From Marinomonas pontica (GTDB lineage: Bacteria > Pseudomonadota > Gammaproteobacteria > Pseudomonadales > Marinomonadaceae), in the NCBI RefSeq assembly GCF_026191375.1, contig NZ_JAODTL010000032.1, forward strand, positions 62,001-126,000: DNA of 64,000 nucleotides, in the 5' to 3' direction. Positions 10,045 through 19,849 of the stretch are shown here, piece after piece (the first letter of the stretch is position 1; every line of letters starts with the position of its first letter). Below the pieces are notes generated by a model that saw only the letters and a program-made list of their open reading frames with translations, made no database searches and was not told where the DNA came from. Both the position numbers and the translations under genes were made by a program.

Positions 10045-10955
10045 ATGGCTTTTTCAGTTGAACAAATGAGATCAGCATTGAGTGATGGATTGTTGTCCTT
10101 TCCAGTTACGGATTTTGATGCGGCGGGCAAATTCAACGCCGAAACGTACAAGGAGCGTCTTGAGTCGTTTATCAAACACGGCGTTTCTTCTATCTTTATT
10201 GCGGGTGGTACGGGCGAGTTTTTCTCTTTAGATGAAGCGGATTTCCGTGAAATCGTTGAGGTGTCTGTCGCAACTGTTAAGGGTCGTGTGCCAGTCATCG
10301 CAGCGGCAGGTCGCAGCGTAAAAGACGCTTCTAACTTCGCAAAGATCGCTGCGGATGCTGGGTGTGATGGTATTTTATTGATGCCGCCTTTCCTAACAGA
10401 ATGCCCAGAAGATGGTGTTGTTGATTACGCATCTCAGGTTATGCAAAGCGCAGACATTCAGTTCATTTATTACAATCGTGGCAATGGCATTTTAAGCGCC
10501 GAATCGGTTAAAGCGTTGGCGGCAGCGAATCCTAATATGGTGGCGTTGAAAGATGGTGTTGGCAACATTGCAGCTCTGAACGACACCATCAAAACCGTTG
10601 GTGATCGTTTGGTTTACATTGGTGGCGTGCCAACGGCTGAGATTTTTGCTGAAGCATACTTGTCTATTGGCGTGAATACTTATTCTTCTGCTGTGTTTAA
10701 CTTTATGCCGGAAATGGCAAACAAGTTTTACAAAGCATTGCGCGCTGGAGATCAGACGGTTGTTACGACAATCATTAAAGACTTTTTATTCCATTCTGCC
10801 GTTTGCGCGACCGCAAAAAAGGCTACGCTGTTAGCTTAATCAAAGCTGGTGCAACACTAATGGGGCAGACTGCTGGTGATGTGCGAGCACCGCTAACCAT
10901 GCCAACGCCAGGTGAAGTTGCAGAGCTAGATGCGATCATTAAGAAAAACATATAA
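10045..10955 (+). pseudogene. kdgD: 5-dehydro-4-deoxyglucarate dehydratase, copy 1 (single-base frameshift)
   Basis: DapA-superfamily enzyme that dehydrates and decarboxylates 5-keto-4-deoxyglucarate to 2-oxoglutarate semialdehyde. The Schiff-base lysine is Lys169 in VALKDGVGN, and YYNRGNG near residue 143 replaces the YNxP loop of DapA. As given, the frame runs to 10839 and ends in an unrelated tail. The T run at 10783-10787 has five T; with a sixth, translation continues as [20 protein letters not shown] to the stop at 10953-10955, matching copy 2 and the family. The break is probably a sequencing deletion. It starts the kdgD-gudD-regulator-ALDH run. Confidence 0.88.
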
Positions 10956-11022
10956 ACCTTAGGGAAGGTTTGGTTGGATAGTCAGGCCTTCTCATTTTTA
11001 TCACAAGGTAGAGACTCGTATT

Positions 11023-12348
11023 ATGTTTACAACAATAAAAAAGATGCAAGTTGTTCCGGTTGCTGGACATGATAGTTTTTTATTAAACCTAAGTGGCGGA
11101 CACGCACCTTGGTTTATTCGTACTGTGGTGGTGCTGGAAGACAACGATGGCAATATTGGTCTGGGTGAAGTGCCAGCCACAGATAAAATCATCTCCACAC
11201 TCGAAGAGTGTCGTGCACTGGTGGAAGGTAAAAGTGTTGGTAAGTGGAAAAGCATCATCAGCGATGTTCGCCGTGCAACATCGGGTAAGGCCGATGATGT
11301 TCGTGGTAATCAAACTTTTGACCTAAGAACCGCAGTCCATGTTATTACGGCAATTGAATCGGCGTTGTTGGATCTAGCTGGTCAAAACATGGGGTTGCCG
11401 GTTGTGGATCTGCTTGGCCAGTACGGCAAGCAACGTGATGAAGTTGAAGCTCTGGGTTATCTTTTCTTTTTAGGCGATCGCACTAAGACAAATTTGCCTT
11501 ACCCAACCTACGACAACCCTATTGATGAATGGGATCGTGTACGCGGCCTGGAAGCGGTAACACCGGAATCCATCGCTACCTTAGCCAAAGCCGCATACGC
11601 CCGCTATGGTTTCAAAGATTTCAAGTTAAAAGGTGGCGTGTTGGATGGCCATCAAGAGGCGGAATGTATTGCGGCTTTGTATGACGCCTTTCCTGATGCG
11701 CGCTTAACACTGGATCCAAATGGTGCGTGGACACTTGATCAGGCGGTTGACTATCTTACTCCAGTCAAACATATGTTGAGCTACGCAGAAGACCCTTGCG
11801 GTCAAGAAGGTGCGTGGTCTGGTCGTGAAACCATGGCGGAATTTAAACGTCGTACCGGATTAAAAACAGCCACCAACATGATTGCGACGGACTGGAAACA
11901 GTTTAAGAACGCTGTGCGTTTGGATTCTGTTGATATCCCGTTGGCAGATTGCCATTTTTGGACTATGCAAGGTGCTGTAGCGGTTGGCGAACTGTGTAAT
12001 GAATGGGGTATGACGTGGGGTTCTCACAGCAACAACCATTTTGATATCTCATTAGCGATGATGACGCACGTTGCGGCAGCGTGTCCTGGTGAAGTGACAG
12101 CCATTGATACTCATTGGATTTGGCAGGATGGACAGCGTGTGACCAAAGAGCCACTAAAAATTCGTGGCGGTAAAATCACGGTACCAACGAAGCCCGGTTT
12201 AGGTATTGAATTGGATCGTGAAAAATTGATGGAAGCGCATGAATTATATAAGACGTTAACCTTGGGTCAACGTGATGATAGCCAAGCGATGCAGTTTCTT
12301 ATTCCGGGTTGGACATTCGATCCGAAAAAGCCAGCGCTTGTTAGATAG
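11023..12348 (+). CDS. gudD: glucarate dehydratase
   Basis: Enolase-superfamily enzyme that dehydrates D-glucarate to 5-dehydro-4-deoxyglucarate, the KdgD substrate. Its 441 residues are close to the 446 of the E. coli enzyme. Active-site elements are in register: the KxK pair Lys201/Lys203 in FKLKGG, metal ligands starting with Asp231 and Asn233 in LDPNGAW, and His335 in [10 protein letters not shown]. It lies 67 bases after the repaired kdgD-1 stop and 36-51 bases before the regulator gene, in one transcription unit. Confidence 0.95.
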   Translation: MFTTIKKMQVVPVAGHDSFLLNLSGGHAPWFIRTVVVLEDNDGNIGLGEVPATDKIISTLEECRALVEGKSVGKWKSIISDVRRATSGKADDVRGNQTFDLRTAVHVITAIESALLDLAGQNMGLPVVDLLGQYGKQRDEVEALGYLFFLGDRTKTNLPYPTYDNPIDEWDRVRGLEAVTPESIATLAKAAYARYGFKDFKLKGGVLDGHQEAECIAALYDAFPDARLTLDPNGAWTLDQAVDYLTPVKHMLSYAEDPCGQEGAWSGRETMAEFKRRTGLKTATNMIATDWKQFKNAVRLDSVDIPLADCHFWTMQGAVAVGELCNEWGMTWGSHSNNHFDISLAMMTHVAAACPGEVTAIDTHWIWQDGQRVTKEPLKIRGGKITVPTKPGLGIELDREKLMEAHELYKTLTLGQRDDSQAMQFLIPGWTFDPKKPALVR

Positions 12349-12399
12349 GTGGTACTGGGGTAATGTTCTTGTTTTTTAGAATATGTGGCGCATTTTAGT

Positions 12400-13164
12400 A
12401 TGCATGGGGTTCATTCGGTGGCAAATTCATTACAAATAGAGCGGGTTGGTAAAGGCGATAGCTTAGCGAGCAATGTGGCAAAACAGCTTGAAAAGCAGAT
12501 ATCAACGGGGCGTATAGCTGTCGGAGATAAGTTACCAACAGAGAACGCATTGTGTGACCTATTTGGTGTGAGTCGTACTGTGATCCGAGAGGCAATTACG
12601 CAGTTGAAGTCTTTAGGCTTGGTCGAAACTAAGCGCGGAGTGGGTACCAGCGTAATCCGCGCTCAGTCCAGCGAAACGCTGTTCGCGTATCAGATCGATC
12701 CAACTGCCATTGCTGACATTCTACATATTCTAGAAATGCGATTGAGCGTTGAAACCACAGCGTGTGAATTGGCGGCGTTACGCCGTTCAGACGAGGATGT
12801 GGCATTGCTGGAAGCGCATTTTAATGCTTTCGATGACGCGTTAAGCCGCGGTGAATTAGCTCGAAAAGAAGATTACGCTTTTCATTTGGCTATTTGTGCG
12901 GCAACACGAAATCCTTTTTTGAAGCAGTTCTACGAACAATTTAACAAGAACGTTATCCCCAGAGCCAAATTAGTTAACTCAAACTTGAATCAGGTTGCAA
13001 CCGATGAGTACTTGCATCGCGTGCGCTCAGAGCATTTGGAAATCCTCAACTGCATTAAAAACAAAGATGCAGAGGGGGCGAGAAATGCCATGCACAACCA
13101 CCTGTATCGCGCGTACCACTTGTACGAGCGTTACCAAAGCAACAACAAGTTTGATTTAGAGTAA
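12400..13164 (+). CDS. FadR-type GntR family transcriptional regulator
   Basis: Winged-helix GntR domain (about residues 20-90, with VGDKLPTENALCDLFGVSRT and the recognition segment VIREAITQLKSLGLVE) followed by an all-helical FCD ligand domain from about residue 105. FCD metal/ligand residues appear in EDYAFHLAICAATRNPF and in SEHLEIL. The start is uncertain: GTG 12385, ATG 12400 and GTG 12418 are all in frame, and none has a strong ribosome site. Placed between gudD and the ALDH gene, it most likely senses an aldarate or uronate and controls this block. Confidence 0.88.
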   Translation: MHGVHSVANSLQIERVGKGDSLASNVAKQLEKQISTGRIAVGDKLPTENALCDLFGVSRTVIREAITQLKSLGLVETKRGVGTSVIRAQSSETLFAYQIDPTAIADILHILEMRLSVETTACELAALRRSDEDVALLEAHFNAFDDALSRGELARKEDYAFHLAICAATRNPFLKQFYEQFNKNVIPRAKLVNSNLNQVATDEYLHRVRSEHLEILNCIKNKDAEGARNAMHNHLYRAYHLYERYQSNNKFDLE

Positions 13165-13239
13165 TTTGCTTGAAATGGGCTCAGCCTATTTCTGTTTTTA
13201 CAGCTCAATTTTGCGTTAGAGCTAAAATCAGGGGGAAAC

Positions 13240-14825
13240 ATGGATACGAAAGAGCTTCTTAAAGGCACTTCATTAGTGGCGGGTCAAGATGTTACAGGCA
13301 CACAACATGCCATTTATGCAATCAATCCTGCAACAAATGAAACACTCGAACCTGCTTATAATGGCGCAACCAAAGCCGAAGTTGAGCAAGCGGTTAGTGC
13401 AGCATGGCAAGCGTTTGATCAATACCGTGCCATTAGTACAGAAAAACGTGCTGCTTTCCTTGAGTGTATTGCGGATGAAATTCTCGCACTCGGTGATGTT
13501 TTGGTAGAACGCGCCATGGCAGAATCTGGTTTGCCAAAAGCGCGTATTGAAGGTGAGCGTGGCCGTACTATGGGACAATTACGATTGTTCGCTGGTGTTG
13601 TTCGTTTGGGCAAAGCAACCGATGCTCGCATTGATCCAGCTATGCCAGATCGTGCGCCATTACCTCGCTCAGATTTACGTTTCCAAAAAATTGCCCTAGG
13701 TCCAGTCGCGGTCTTTGGTGCAAGTAACTTCCCATTGGCTTTCTCTGTTGCGGGTGGTGATACAGCGTCTGCATTGGCGGCAGGTTGCCCAGTTGTTGTC
13801 AAAGCACATTCTGCTCATCCTGGAACGTCTGAACTTGTTGGCCGCGCGATTGCGGCGGCGGTTAAAAAATGCGGTTTGCCGGCTGGCGTTTTCTCTTTAC
13901 TTTATGGCTCCGGCCGTGAAATCGGGAGTGCTTTGGTGGCGCATCCTTCTATTAAAGCCGTTGGTTTTACTGGATCTCGTAGTGGTGGCGTTGCGCTAAT
14001 GAATATCGCTGCAAATCGCCCTGAGCCAATTCCTGTTTATGCCGAAATGAGTAGCATCAACCCAGTCTTTGTCATGCCTGAAAAACTGTCTGCTGAAGCA
14101 CAAAGTGTGGCGAAAGGTTTTGTTGGTTCACTTGCCATGGGCGCAGGTCAATTCTGTACAAACCCAGGCATGGTTGTTTTGTTGAAAGGGGAAGCTGCGG
14201 ATAGCTTTAAAGCGACGGTTGCCAGCGAAGTACAAGCATTGGGCACACAAACCATGCTAACGCCAGGTATTTACCAAGCGTATTGTGAAGGTGTTGAGAA
14301 GCTAAATAGCAACTCAGCAGCGGCACTGTTGGCGAAAGGAATGACAGCGATCAACCAAACCAGTGTTGCCCACATGTATTCGCTACCAGTGCGAAAGCGT
14401 TCTTGGCTGATGAGTCCATGGAAGATGAAGTATTTGGTTCAACGTCTTTGATCATCGAATGCGATACCTTGGATGAGTATAAGGTGGTGGCTGAGCACTT
14501 AGAAGGTCAATTGACTGCGACGGTTCAAATGTTAGATGCGGATGTCGAAGCCGTTCGAGCTTTGTTACCAACGCTAGAGCGTAAAGTGGGTCGAATCCTA
14601 TGTAATGGCTACCCAACGGGTGTAGAGGTTTGTCATTCCATGGTTCATGGTGGTCCTTTCCCTGCAACCTCTGATAGTCGTTCTACGTCTGTTGGTAGCG
14701 CAGCGATTGATCGTTTCTTGCGTCCAGTGTGTTACCAAGACTTCCCTAGCTCATTGATCCCTGAGGCAATTCAAGACAAGAATCCTTTGAATATCCCTCA
14801 ATTAGTCGACGGAAAGTTGCTATAA
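13240..14825 (+). pseudogene. 2,5-dioxovalerate (alpha-ketoglutarate semialdehyde) dehydrogenase (single-base frameshift)
   Basis: NAD(P)-dependent aldehyde dehydrogenase that oxidises 2-oxoglutarate semialdehyde to 2-oxoglutarate, the last step of the aldarate pathway. The ALDH core shows [15 protein letters not shown] near residue 152, [22 protein letters not shown] near 244, the catalytic glutamate in [12 protein letters not shown] and the catalytic cysteine in [10 protein letters not shown] near 308. The frame breaks at the C run 14369-14371. A fourth C restores [14 protein letters not shown] and then DEVFG, and runs to 14825. The restored length of about 528 suits the KGSDH group. A GGGGGA site precedes the ATG. 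Confidence 0.88.
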
Positions 14826-14850
14826 AGTAGACTTTCCCAATCGGTTGAGT

Positions 14851-14888
14851 GAACACTCTATTCACGCTATAGGTGTAATAGAGTGTTC
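14851..14888 (+). terminator. 12-bp perfect hairpin between the ALDH gene and the AEC carrier
   Basis: GAACACTCTATT (14851-14862) pairs with AATAGAGTGTTC (14877-14888) around a 14-base loop. It has no clear T tract and ends only five bases before the AAGGA ribosome site of the next gene. It could be a weak terminator or an mRNA structure that limits translation of the carrier. Confidence 0.5.
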
Positions 14889-14902
14889 TATTAAGGATGT
14901 CT

Positions 14903-15841
14903 ATGTTGTTAGAAGCGAAAAGCGTCATTATGGATGTGGCTGCGCCTGTTTTACTTATGGTGGCAGCAGGATTCTTTTTAAGACGAATTAAATTGATAAA
15001 TGATGAATTTATTTTTGTCAGTTCGAAATTTGTTTTTAAAGTGTGCATGCCAACGCTGCTCTTCTTGGGGCTGTATTCCAATAATCTCAGTGGCCTTATT
15101 CGGCTGCATTTCGCATTGTATTTTGTCCTCGCTATTTTACTTACCTTTTTATTGGCTTGGTTTCTTGCTATCCGTTTGTCACTGCCTTCCTCACAGCGCG
15201 GAGTCTTCGTACAAATAGCCTTTCGAGGAAATTGCGGGGTATTTAGTTTAGCGCTAGCTGTGAACATGTTCGGCCAAGAAGGCGTTGCCATCGGTGGGGT
15301 GATGTCTGGATTAAGTGTGCTGCTGTTTAATATCTTGGCTGAAATTATTTTAACTCGTTACAGCCATGGTTCACTAAACGTTGGCGCTATGTTGAAAAAT
15401 ATGGCGAAAAACCCATTGATACTGGCAATAATTTTTGGTGTTTTGGCAAATTTATGGGCGTTGCATTTGCCTCTTTTTATGGTCAAAACAGGGACTTTGA
15501 TTGGCAATATGACGCTGCCTTTGGCGTTGCTTTGTATTGGTGGTGCGCTGGCAACCAGCGGTCTGAAATTGCCTAGATTTTTTTCATTTGCCATTCTGTG
15601 TAAGGTATTAATCAGTCCGTTTCTATTTACCTTTTTTGGTTTTCTGCTTGGCTTTACGCAAAAAGAGTTGCTGTTCCTTTTCTTATTTTTAAGTGCGCCT
15701 ACAGCGGCCTCGGCCTATGTGTCGGCAGTGTCGAAAGGCGACGATGGGAAATCAACGGCGAATGCAATCGCGCGTTCTACGTTAATTTCTTCCGTTGTGA
15801 TTGTGGTTTGTGTGCCGATTATTGTTAAGCTAACCTCTTAG
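14903..15841 (+). CDS. AEC family transporter (auxin efflux carrier type)
   Basis: Membrane carrier of the auxin-efflux/malonate (AEC, MdcF-like) family, about ten spans over 312 residues. Family features include PVLLMVAAGFFLRRIKLI at the N-terminus, FRGNCGVFSLALAVNMFG near residues 108-125, and the C-terminal APTAASAYVSAVSKGDD. Two ATGs are close together; the one at 14903 is five bases after AAGGA, while the one at 14897 abuts it, so 14903 is preferred. It is the last gene of the kdgD-gudD run and may move an acidic intermediate. The substrate is unknown. Confidence 0.85.
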   Translation: MLLEAKSVIMDVAAPVLLMVAAGFFLRRIKLINDEFIFVSSKFVFKVCMPTLLFLGLYSNNLSGLIRLHFALYFVLAILLTFLLAWFLAIRLSLPSSQRGVFVQIAFRGNCGVFSLALAVNMFGQEGVAIGGVMSGLSVLLFNILAEIILTRYSHGSLNVGAMLKNMAKNPLILAIIFGVLANLWALHLPLFMVKTGTLIGNMTLPLALLCIGGALATSGLKLPRFFSFAILCKVLISPFLFTFFGFLLGFTQKELLFLFLFLSAPTAASAYVSAVSKGDDGKSTANAIARSTLISSVVIVVCVPIIVKLTS

Positions 15842-15900
15842 CTAAGAGGTTAGGGTCTTCTTAGCTAAGAGGTTAGGGTCTTCTTAGCTAAGAGGTTGTG
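15830..15900. repeat. palindrome plus 2.7 copies of a 23-bp tandem repeat
   Basis: A 24-bp perfect palindrome (15830-15853, core CTCTTAGCTAAGAG) overlaps the stop codon of the AEC carrier. Its right arm is part of a 23-bp unit repeated at 15838, 15861 and 15884; the last copy is cut after 15 matching bases. The hairpin may be the transcription terminator of the run, with its downstream arm amplified. It lies between convergent genes. Confidence 0.85.
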
Positions 15901-15924
15901 AGGATGATTCTTTCCTAATTCATA

Positions 15925-16650
15925 CTATGATGACTTCCGATCTATTTCTCTGATTAATCCTCTATACCGCCCAAGCCCATTTATTAAATGTGTTCTCATC
16001 GCCTTTTTTGCGGCTTCTATATCTTTTTTGGCATAAGCGTCAATGATGGCTTTATGTTCCTCTACCAATATTTCCTCAAGGCCAGGCTGTTGAGTTAGGT
16101 TTGCTGCATCATGTAATCGGGTTCGTGGGATGGTGCGTTTGGCTAATATGGATAATAGGTCGATAAAGTGTTGATTGTTACTAGCATTGGCAATAGCAAG
16201 GTGGAAATCATAATCTTCTTGCTCTGCACTTTTGTTGTTTTTTAGTTGGCGTTCCAAAAGGTCAAAACAGCGATAAATTTCGGCTTCTTGCGCTATTGAA
16301 CTACGTGATATTGCTAATGCAATGCTTTCAACCTCAAGTGCAATACGTATTTCAAGCGTTTCTATAATCACCGTTAAGGTTACTTCACCTTGCGCTAAAC
16401 TGGCCATCGTTTCTGTTTTTGGACTGGACACAAATACACCCACTCCCTGTTTTGCTTCAACTAAACCTTCCGCTTTTAGCGTGGCGATGGCTTCACGCAA
16501 AACGGTTCTGCTTACTCCCATTTCTTTTATTAAATCTGGTTCTGTTGGTAGCTTATCACCAGGAACAAGCTTTTCTTTTGCGATTTTATCTCGTAGACGT
16601 ATGGCTATTTGTTGCGGAAGACGCAATTTGGTCTTAGCTTTTCCTGACAT
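15925..16650 (-). CDS. FadR-type GntR family transcriptional regulator
   Basis: Second GntR/FCD regulator of the block, 241 residues. The winged helix covers about residues 12-75 (PGDKLPTEPDLIKEMGVSRT, then VLREAIATLKAEGLVEAKQG), and the FCD domain runs from about residue 95 with EDYDFHLAIANASNNQHF and EEHKAII. It is clearly related to the regulator at 12.4 kb. It is transcribed away from the second TRAP operon, whose promoter region it shares, and is therefore a likely regulator of uronate uptake. Confidence 0.9.
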   Translation of the reverse strand: MSGKAKTKLRLPQQIAIRLRDKIAKEKLVPGDKLPTEPDLIKEMGVSRTVLREAIATLKAEGLVEAKQGVGVFVSSPKTETMASLAQGEVTLTVIIETLEIRIALEVESIALAISRSSIAQEAEIYRCFDLLERQLKNNKSAEQEDYDFHLAIANASNNQHFIDLLSILAKRTIPRTRLHDAANLTQQPGLEEILVEEHKAIIDAYAKKDIEAAKKAMRTHLINGLGRYRGLIREIDRKSS

Positions 16651-16784
16651 TTCTATAATGGCCTGTAATAAGTGTATAGGGGTGATGTCAGTATATCACA
16701 TATGATGATATCGGATTTTTTTTATGTGTATTGGCCTATTAATAGGGGGGGTAACGAGTTTTTTTATTTATTCATATGATGTAT

Positions 16785-16797
16785 GTTGTATTACAAC
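16785..16797 (+). promoter_or_regulatory. candidate GntR-type operator between the regulator and the TRAP operon
   Basis: GTTGTATTACAAC is a 13-base inverted repeat about one central base and fits the TNGTNNNACNA pattern of FadR-type regulators. The preceding bases repeat the TATGATGTAT element seen at 5183 and 9966. It lies about 110 bases upstream of the TRAP receptor start, in the 255-base divergent region, which also holds an AT-rich palindromic patch near 16695-16712. Confidence 0.55.
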
Positions 16798-16905
16798 TAA
16801 AGGTTGTGGTACTAATTAGATTGTTGGTTATATTTGTTTCATTCAAACGATAATTTGACAACAAAAACGGTCGTCGATGAAGGCGACGAAAAAGGAGAAA
16901 TAACA

Positions 16906-17904
16906 ATGATAAAAAAATTTTCCACTAAAAAAATCGGGTCTGCTTTGCTGGTCAGCGGTGCTTTAGCAACGGCATGCTTTGCACCCTTAGCACAAGCTGA
17001 CTGGAAGGGATGGAATGTCCATCCAGCAGGGTATCCTGTCACGGTTGCAATGGAGTCCTTTATTAAAGAGGTTGAAAAAGCGACTGATGGCCGCGTCAGC
17101 GGTCGAGTTTATAATGGTGCTATCCTTGGTAGCCAAGAAGATGCTATTCAGATGATGCAAGTCGGCGGTATCGATTTTGCTGAGTTTAACTTAGGCCCGA
17201 TCGGTGCCTCTGTCCCAGAAGTTAACGTCGTTTCTCTGCCTTTCATTTTCAAAAGCGTTGAACACATGCATCGCGTTATGGATGGCCCAGTTGGTGACGA
17301 GCTAAGTAAAGCAATGGAGAAAAAAGGGATTATCTCTTTGGCTTGGTACGATTCTGGATCTCGTTCTTTTTACGATTCACGTAAGCCGATAAAAACACCT
17401 GAAGACATGAAAGGCATGAAGTTTCGTGTAATGAACAATGAGCTCTATGTTGGCATGGTGGAAGCGCTAGGTGGTAACGCAACACCAATGGCGTATTCGG
17501 AAGTGTATCAGTCGCTTAAAACAGGGGTAGTGGATGGGGCCGAAAACAATTGGCCATCCTATGACTCTAGTAATCACTTTGAGGTGGCAAAATATTATTC
17601 TTTGACTCAGCACCTAATCTTGCCTGAAACCTTGAGTGTCAGTGCAAAAGCATGGGCTAAGTTGTCTCCAGCCGATCAAAAGGCCATTCGTAAAGCCGCA
17701 CAAGACAGCGCAATGCTTGAGCGTAAATTATGGGGTGAAAAAGTCGCCGAGAGCCGTCAAAAGCTAATCGATGCTGGTATTCATATTACAGAAATCAAAG
17801 ACAAGTCAGCCTTCCAAAATGCGATGGCACCGGTATATGCGAAAGCGGTTAAAGATAACCCTACATTGGCTCCATTAATCGAAAAAATTCGCAATACGAA
17901 CTAA
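16906..17904 (+). CDS. TRAP transporter substrate-binding protein (DctP family), probable uronate receptor
   Basis: Periplasmic receptor with a signal peptide of about 31 residues ending PLAQA. The DctP core shows GRVYNGAILGSQEDAIQMMQ near residues 66-85, the substrate-arginine segment MKGMKFRVMNN near 168-178, and GVVDGAENNWPSYDS near 207-221. The open frame begins at 16834, but the ATG at 16906 is preceded by AGGAG and starts the signal peptide, so it is chosen. The following DctQ and DctM genes and uronate dehydrogenase suggest glucuronate or galacturonate as ligand; this is inferred. Confidence 0.9.
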   Translation: MIKKFSTKKIGSALLVSGALATACFAPLAQADWKGWNVHPAGYPVTVAMESFIKEVEKATDGRVSGRVYNGAILGSQEDAIQMMQVGGIDFAEFNLGPIGASVPEVNVVSLPFIFKSVEHMHRVMDGPVGDELSKAMEKKGIISLAWYDSGSRSFYDSRKPIKTPEDMKGMKFRVMNNELYVGMVEALGGNATPMAYSEVYQSLKTGVVDGAENNWPSYDSSNHFEVAKYYSLTQHLILPETLSVSAKAWAKLSPADQKAIRKAAQDSAMLERKLWGEKVAESRQKLIDAGIHITEIKDKSAFQNAMAPVYAKAVKDNPTLAPLIEKIRNTN

Positions 17905-17988
17905 GTCGTAGAGTGATGTAAGCGCCACCATCTAATGATCTGATGTTGGGTGGTGGTAATTCGATGATTTTTTACCCCGAGTAATGTG

Positions 17989-18531
17989 ATGAACTCTTCT
18001 CCCATAAAAGAACCGATCGTCAAACGTTTCCTTGATGTGCTGTCCGTCATTGCTATGAGCATGTCTGGTGTTTGTATGGTCATTTTAGTTGTGTCGTTTG
18101 GTTGGTTAGTATTTGGTCGTTATGTTTTAAATGACACCCCAACTTGGGTTGAGCAAATGGCCATGTTGTTGGTGACTACGATTACCTTTTTAGGTGCATC
18201 TGTTGGTATTCATCAGCGTACACATTTAAGCGTTGAAATGCTGTCTTTGGTGTTACCTGAGAAGAGTATGAAGTGTGTCGATATATTTATTGATCTGACA
18301 TTATTCGTATTCGGTGTCGCTATGGCTTACTACAGCCAAGAATTGGCTTCTTTTGCTTGGAGCCGCAACATTCCTTTATTGGGCATTCCCGATGGGGTTC
18401 GTTACATTCCAGTCGTGACGGCGGGTATTCTAATTTTTCTCTTCTCTTCTTACCGTGTGTTTAATGGCGTGGTCGCGTTGTTTTCATCTCAGGAAACCGT
18501 GAATAAATCCGCTCCAAAAGGGGATAAATAA
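17989..18531 (+). CDS. TRAP transporter small permease (DctQ family)
   Basis: Small membrane subunit, 180 residues with four spans at about residues 20-42, 55-75, 95-115 and 135-160. The DctQ signature VFGRYVLNDTPTWVEQMAM lies near residues 41-59. A GTG immediately upstream (17986) is an alternative start. The 84-base gap after the receptor gene contains an imperfect hairpin (CCACCA near 17925, TGGTGG near 17951), a common device for making more receptor than permease. The stop is one base before dctM. Confidence 0.88.
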   Translation: MNSSPIKEPIVKRFLDVLSVIAMSMSGVCMVILVVSFGWLVFGRYVLNDTPTWVEQMAMLLVTTITFLGASVGIHQRTHLSVEMLSLVLPEKSMKCVDIFIDLTLFVFGVAMAYYSQELASFAWSRNIPLLGIPDGVRYIPVVTAGILIFLFSSYRVFNGVVALFSSQETVNKSAPKGDK

Positions 18532-18532
18532 C

Positions 18533-19815
18533 ATGGGTTTAGCAATTCTATTGGGCATTTTTGCCTTGTTGACTGTGGTGGGTGTGCCGGTGGCGTTTGC
18601 ACTAGGTATGGCCGCGATCAGTGCATTTTGGTACGAAGGTTTGCCACTAATGATTGGTTTCCAACGCATTGTGGCGGGTATGTCTACCTTCTCTTTATTG
18701 GCGATTCCTTTTTTATTTTCGCCGGGGAACTAATGCTGCATGGTGGTATTGCTGCTCGTTTGATTCGCTTAGCGTCTGCCAGTGTTGGTTGGATGCGTGG
18801 CGGTTTGGGGCAGGTTAACGTTTTTTCCAGTATGTTGTTCGGTGGCATTTCTGGGTCAGCAGTAGCGGATGTATCCGCTCTAGGGTCTTTGCTAATTCCT
18901 GTGATGAAGGAAAAAGGCTATGACGATGACTATGCAGTGAACGTGACGGTAAGTTCTTCTATTGCAGGCATCTTGATTCCTCCTAGTCATAATATGATTT
19001 TATATGTGGTTGCAGCAGGCGGTGGTATTTCCGTTGCTAGCCTGTTCATAGCGGGCATTGTACCCGGTATTTTGATGTGTTTGATGTTGGGTTTTGTTGC
19101 TCGTCGGATCGCGATTCGTAAGAATTTCCCAACTGAAGAGTTTGCTGGGTGGCGATTTGTTTTTGTGGCGTTTATTGCCTCTTTCCCAGGCTTAGTTACG
19201 GCGATCATCGTGGTGGGTGGTGCGTTATCTGGCATCTTCACTGTGACTGAATCTGGAGCTATTGGGGCTCTGTACGCAATAGTTATTACTGGGTTTGTTT
19301 ATCGTTCTTTAAGCTTAAAAGACTTCTGGATTGCTGTTATCCGTTCGGTAAAAACAACGGGGATGGTGATGATTTTGGTGGGCTGTGCTGGCGCATTTGG
19401 TTACATGCTAGCGCTCTATGAAGTGCCAAAAGTGCTAGCGGGTGCGCTTACGTCTGTTTCGGATAACCCGATAGTCATCTTTTTGTTGATGAACCTGATT
19501 TTGCTTTTGTTAGGCATGATTATGGACATGGCTGCACTGATTCTAATCTGTACCCCCATTTTTCTACCGGTTGCTGTTGGCCTTGGTATGGATCCCATCC
19601 AGTTTGGTGTCATGTTGATGATGAACTTGGGGTTGGGACTATGTACGCCTCCTGTTGGTGGTTGTCTGTTTGTAGGTTGCGCCATTGGTGGTGTGCCGAT
19701 TCAACGAGCGGTAAAAAGTATTTGGCCATTTTACTTGGCAATTCTGGCAGCGCTGATGTTGGTGACCTATATCCCTGCCGTGTCTATGACCTTGCCTAGC
19801 TGGATTAACCCATAA
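18533..19815 (+). pseudogene. TRAP transporter large permease (DctM family; single-base frameshift)
   Basis: Large permease of the second TRAP system. The first frame stops at 18733 after reading IPFLFSPGN. The run at 18709-18714 has six T; with a seventh the protein reads AIPFFIFAGELMLHGGI and continues to 19815, giving the normal length of about 427. Downstream signatures are intact: FGGISGSAVADVSALGSLLI, ILIPPSHNMILY, and CTPPVGGCLFVGCAIG near the C-terminus. The break is likely a sequencing undercall. It is coupled one base after dctQ and 34 bases before udh. Confidence 0.9.
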
Positions 19816-19849
19816 TAATAGGGTCATTGTTATGGCCATAGGAGAAAAA

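Noticed and set aside
14746-15291. 181-residue minus-strand frame across the ALDH end and the AEC carrier
   Set aside because: It overlaps two real genes on the other strand, crosses a stable hairpin, and its sequence shows no recognisable domain.
15838-15900. CRISPR-like repeat array
   Set aside because: The 23-bp units are directly contiguous with no spacers, and no cas genes are present.
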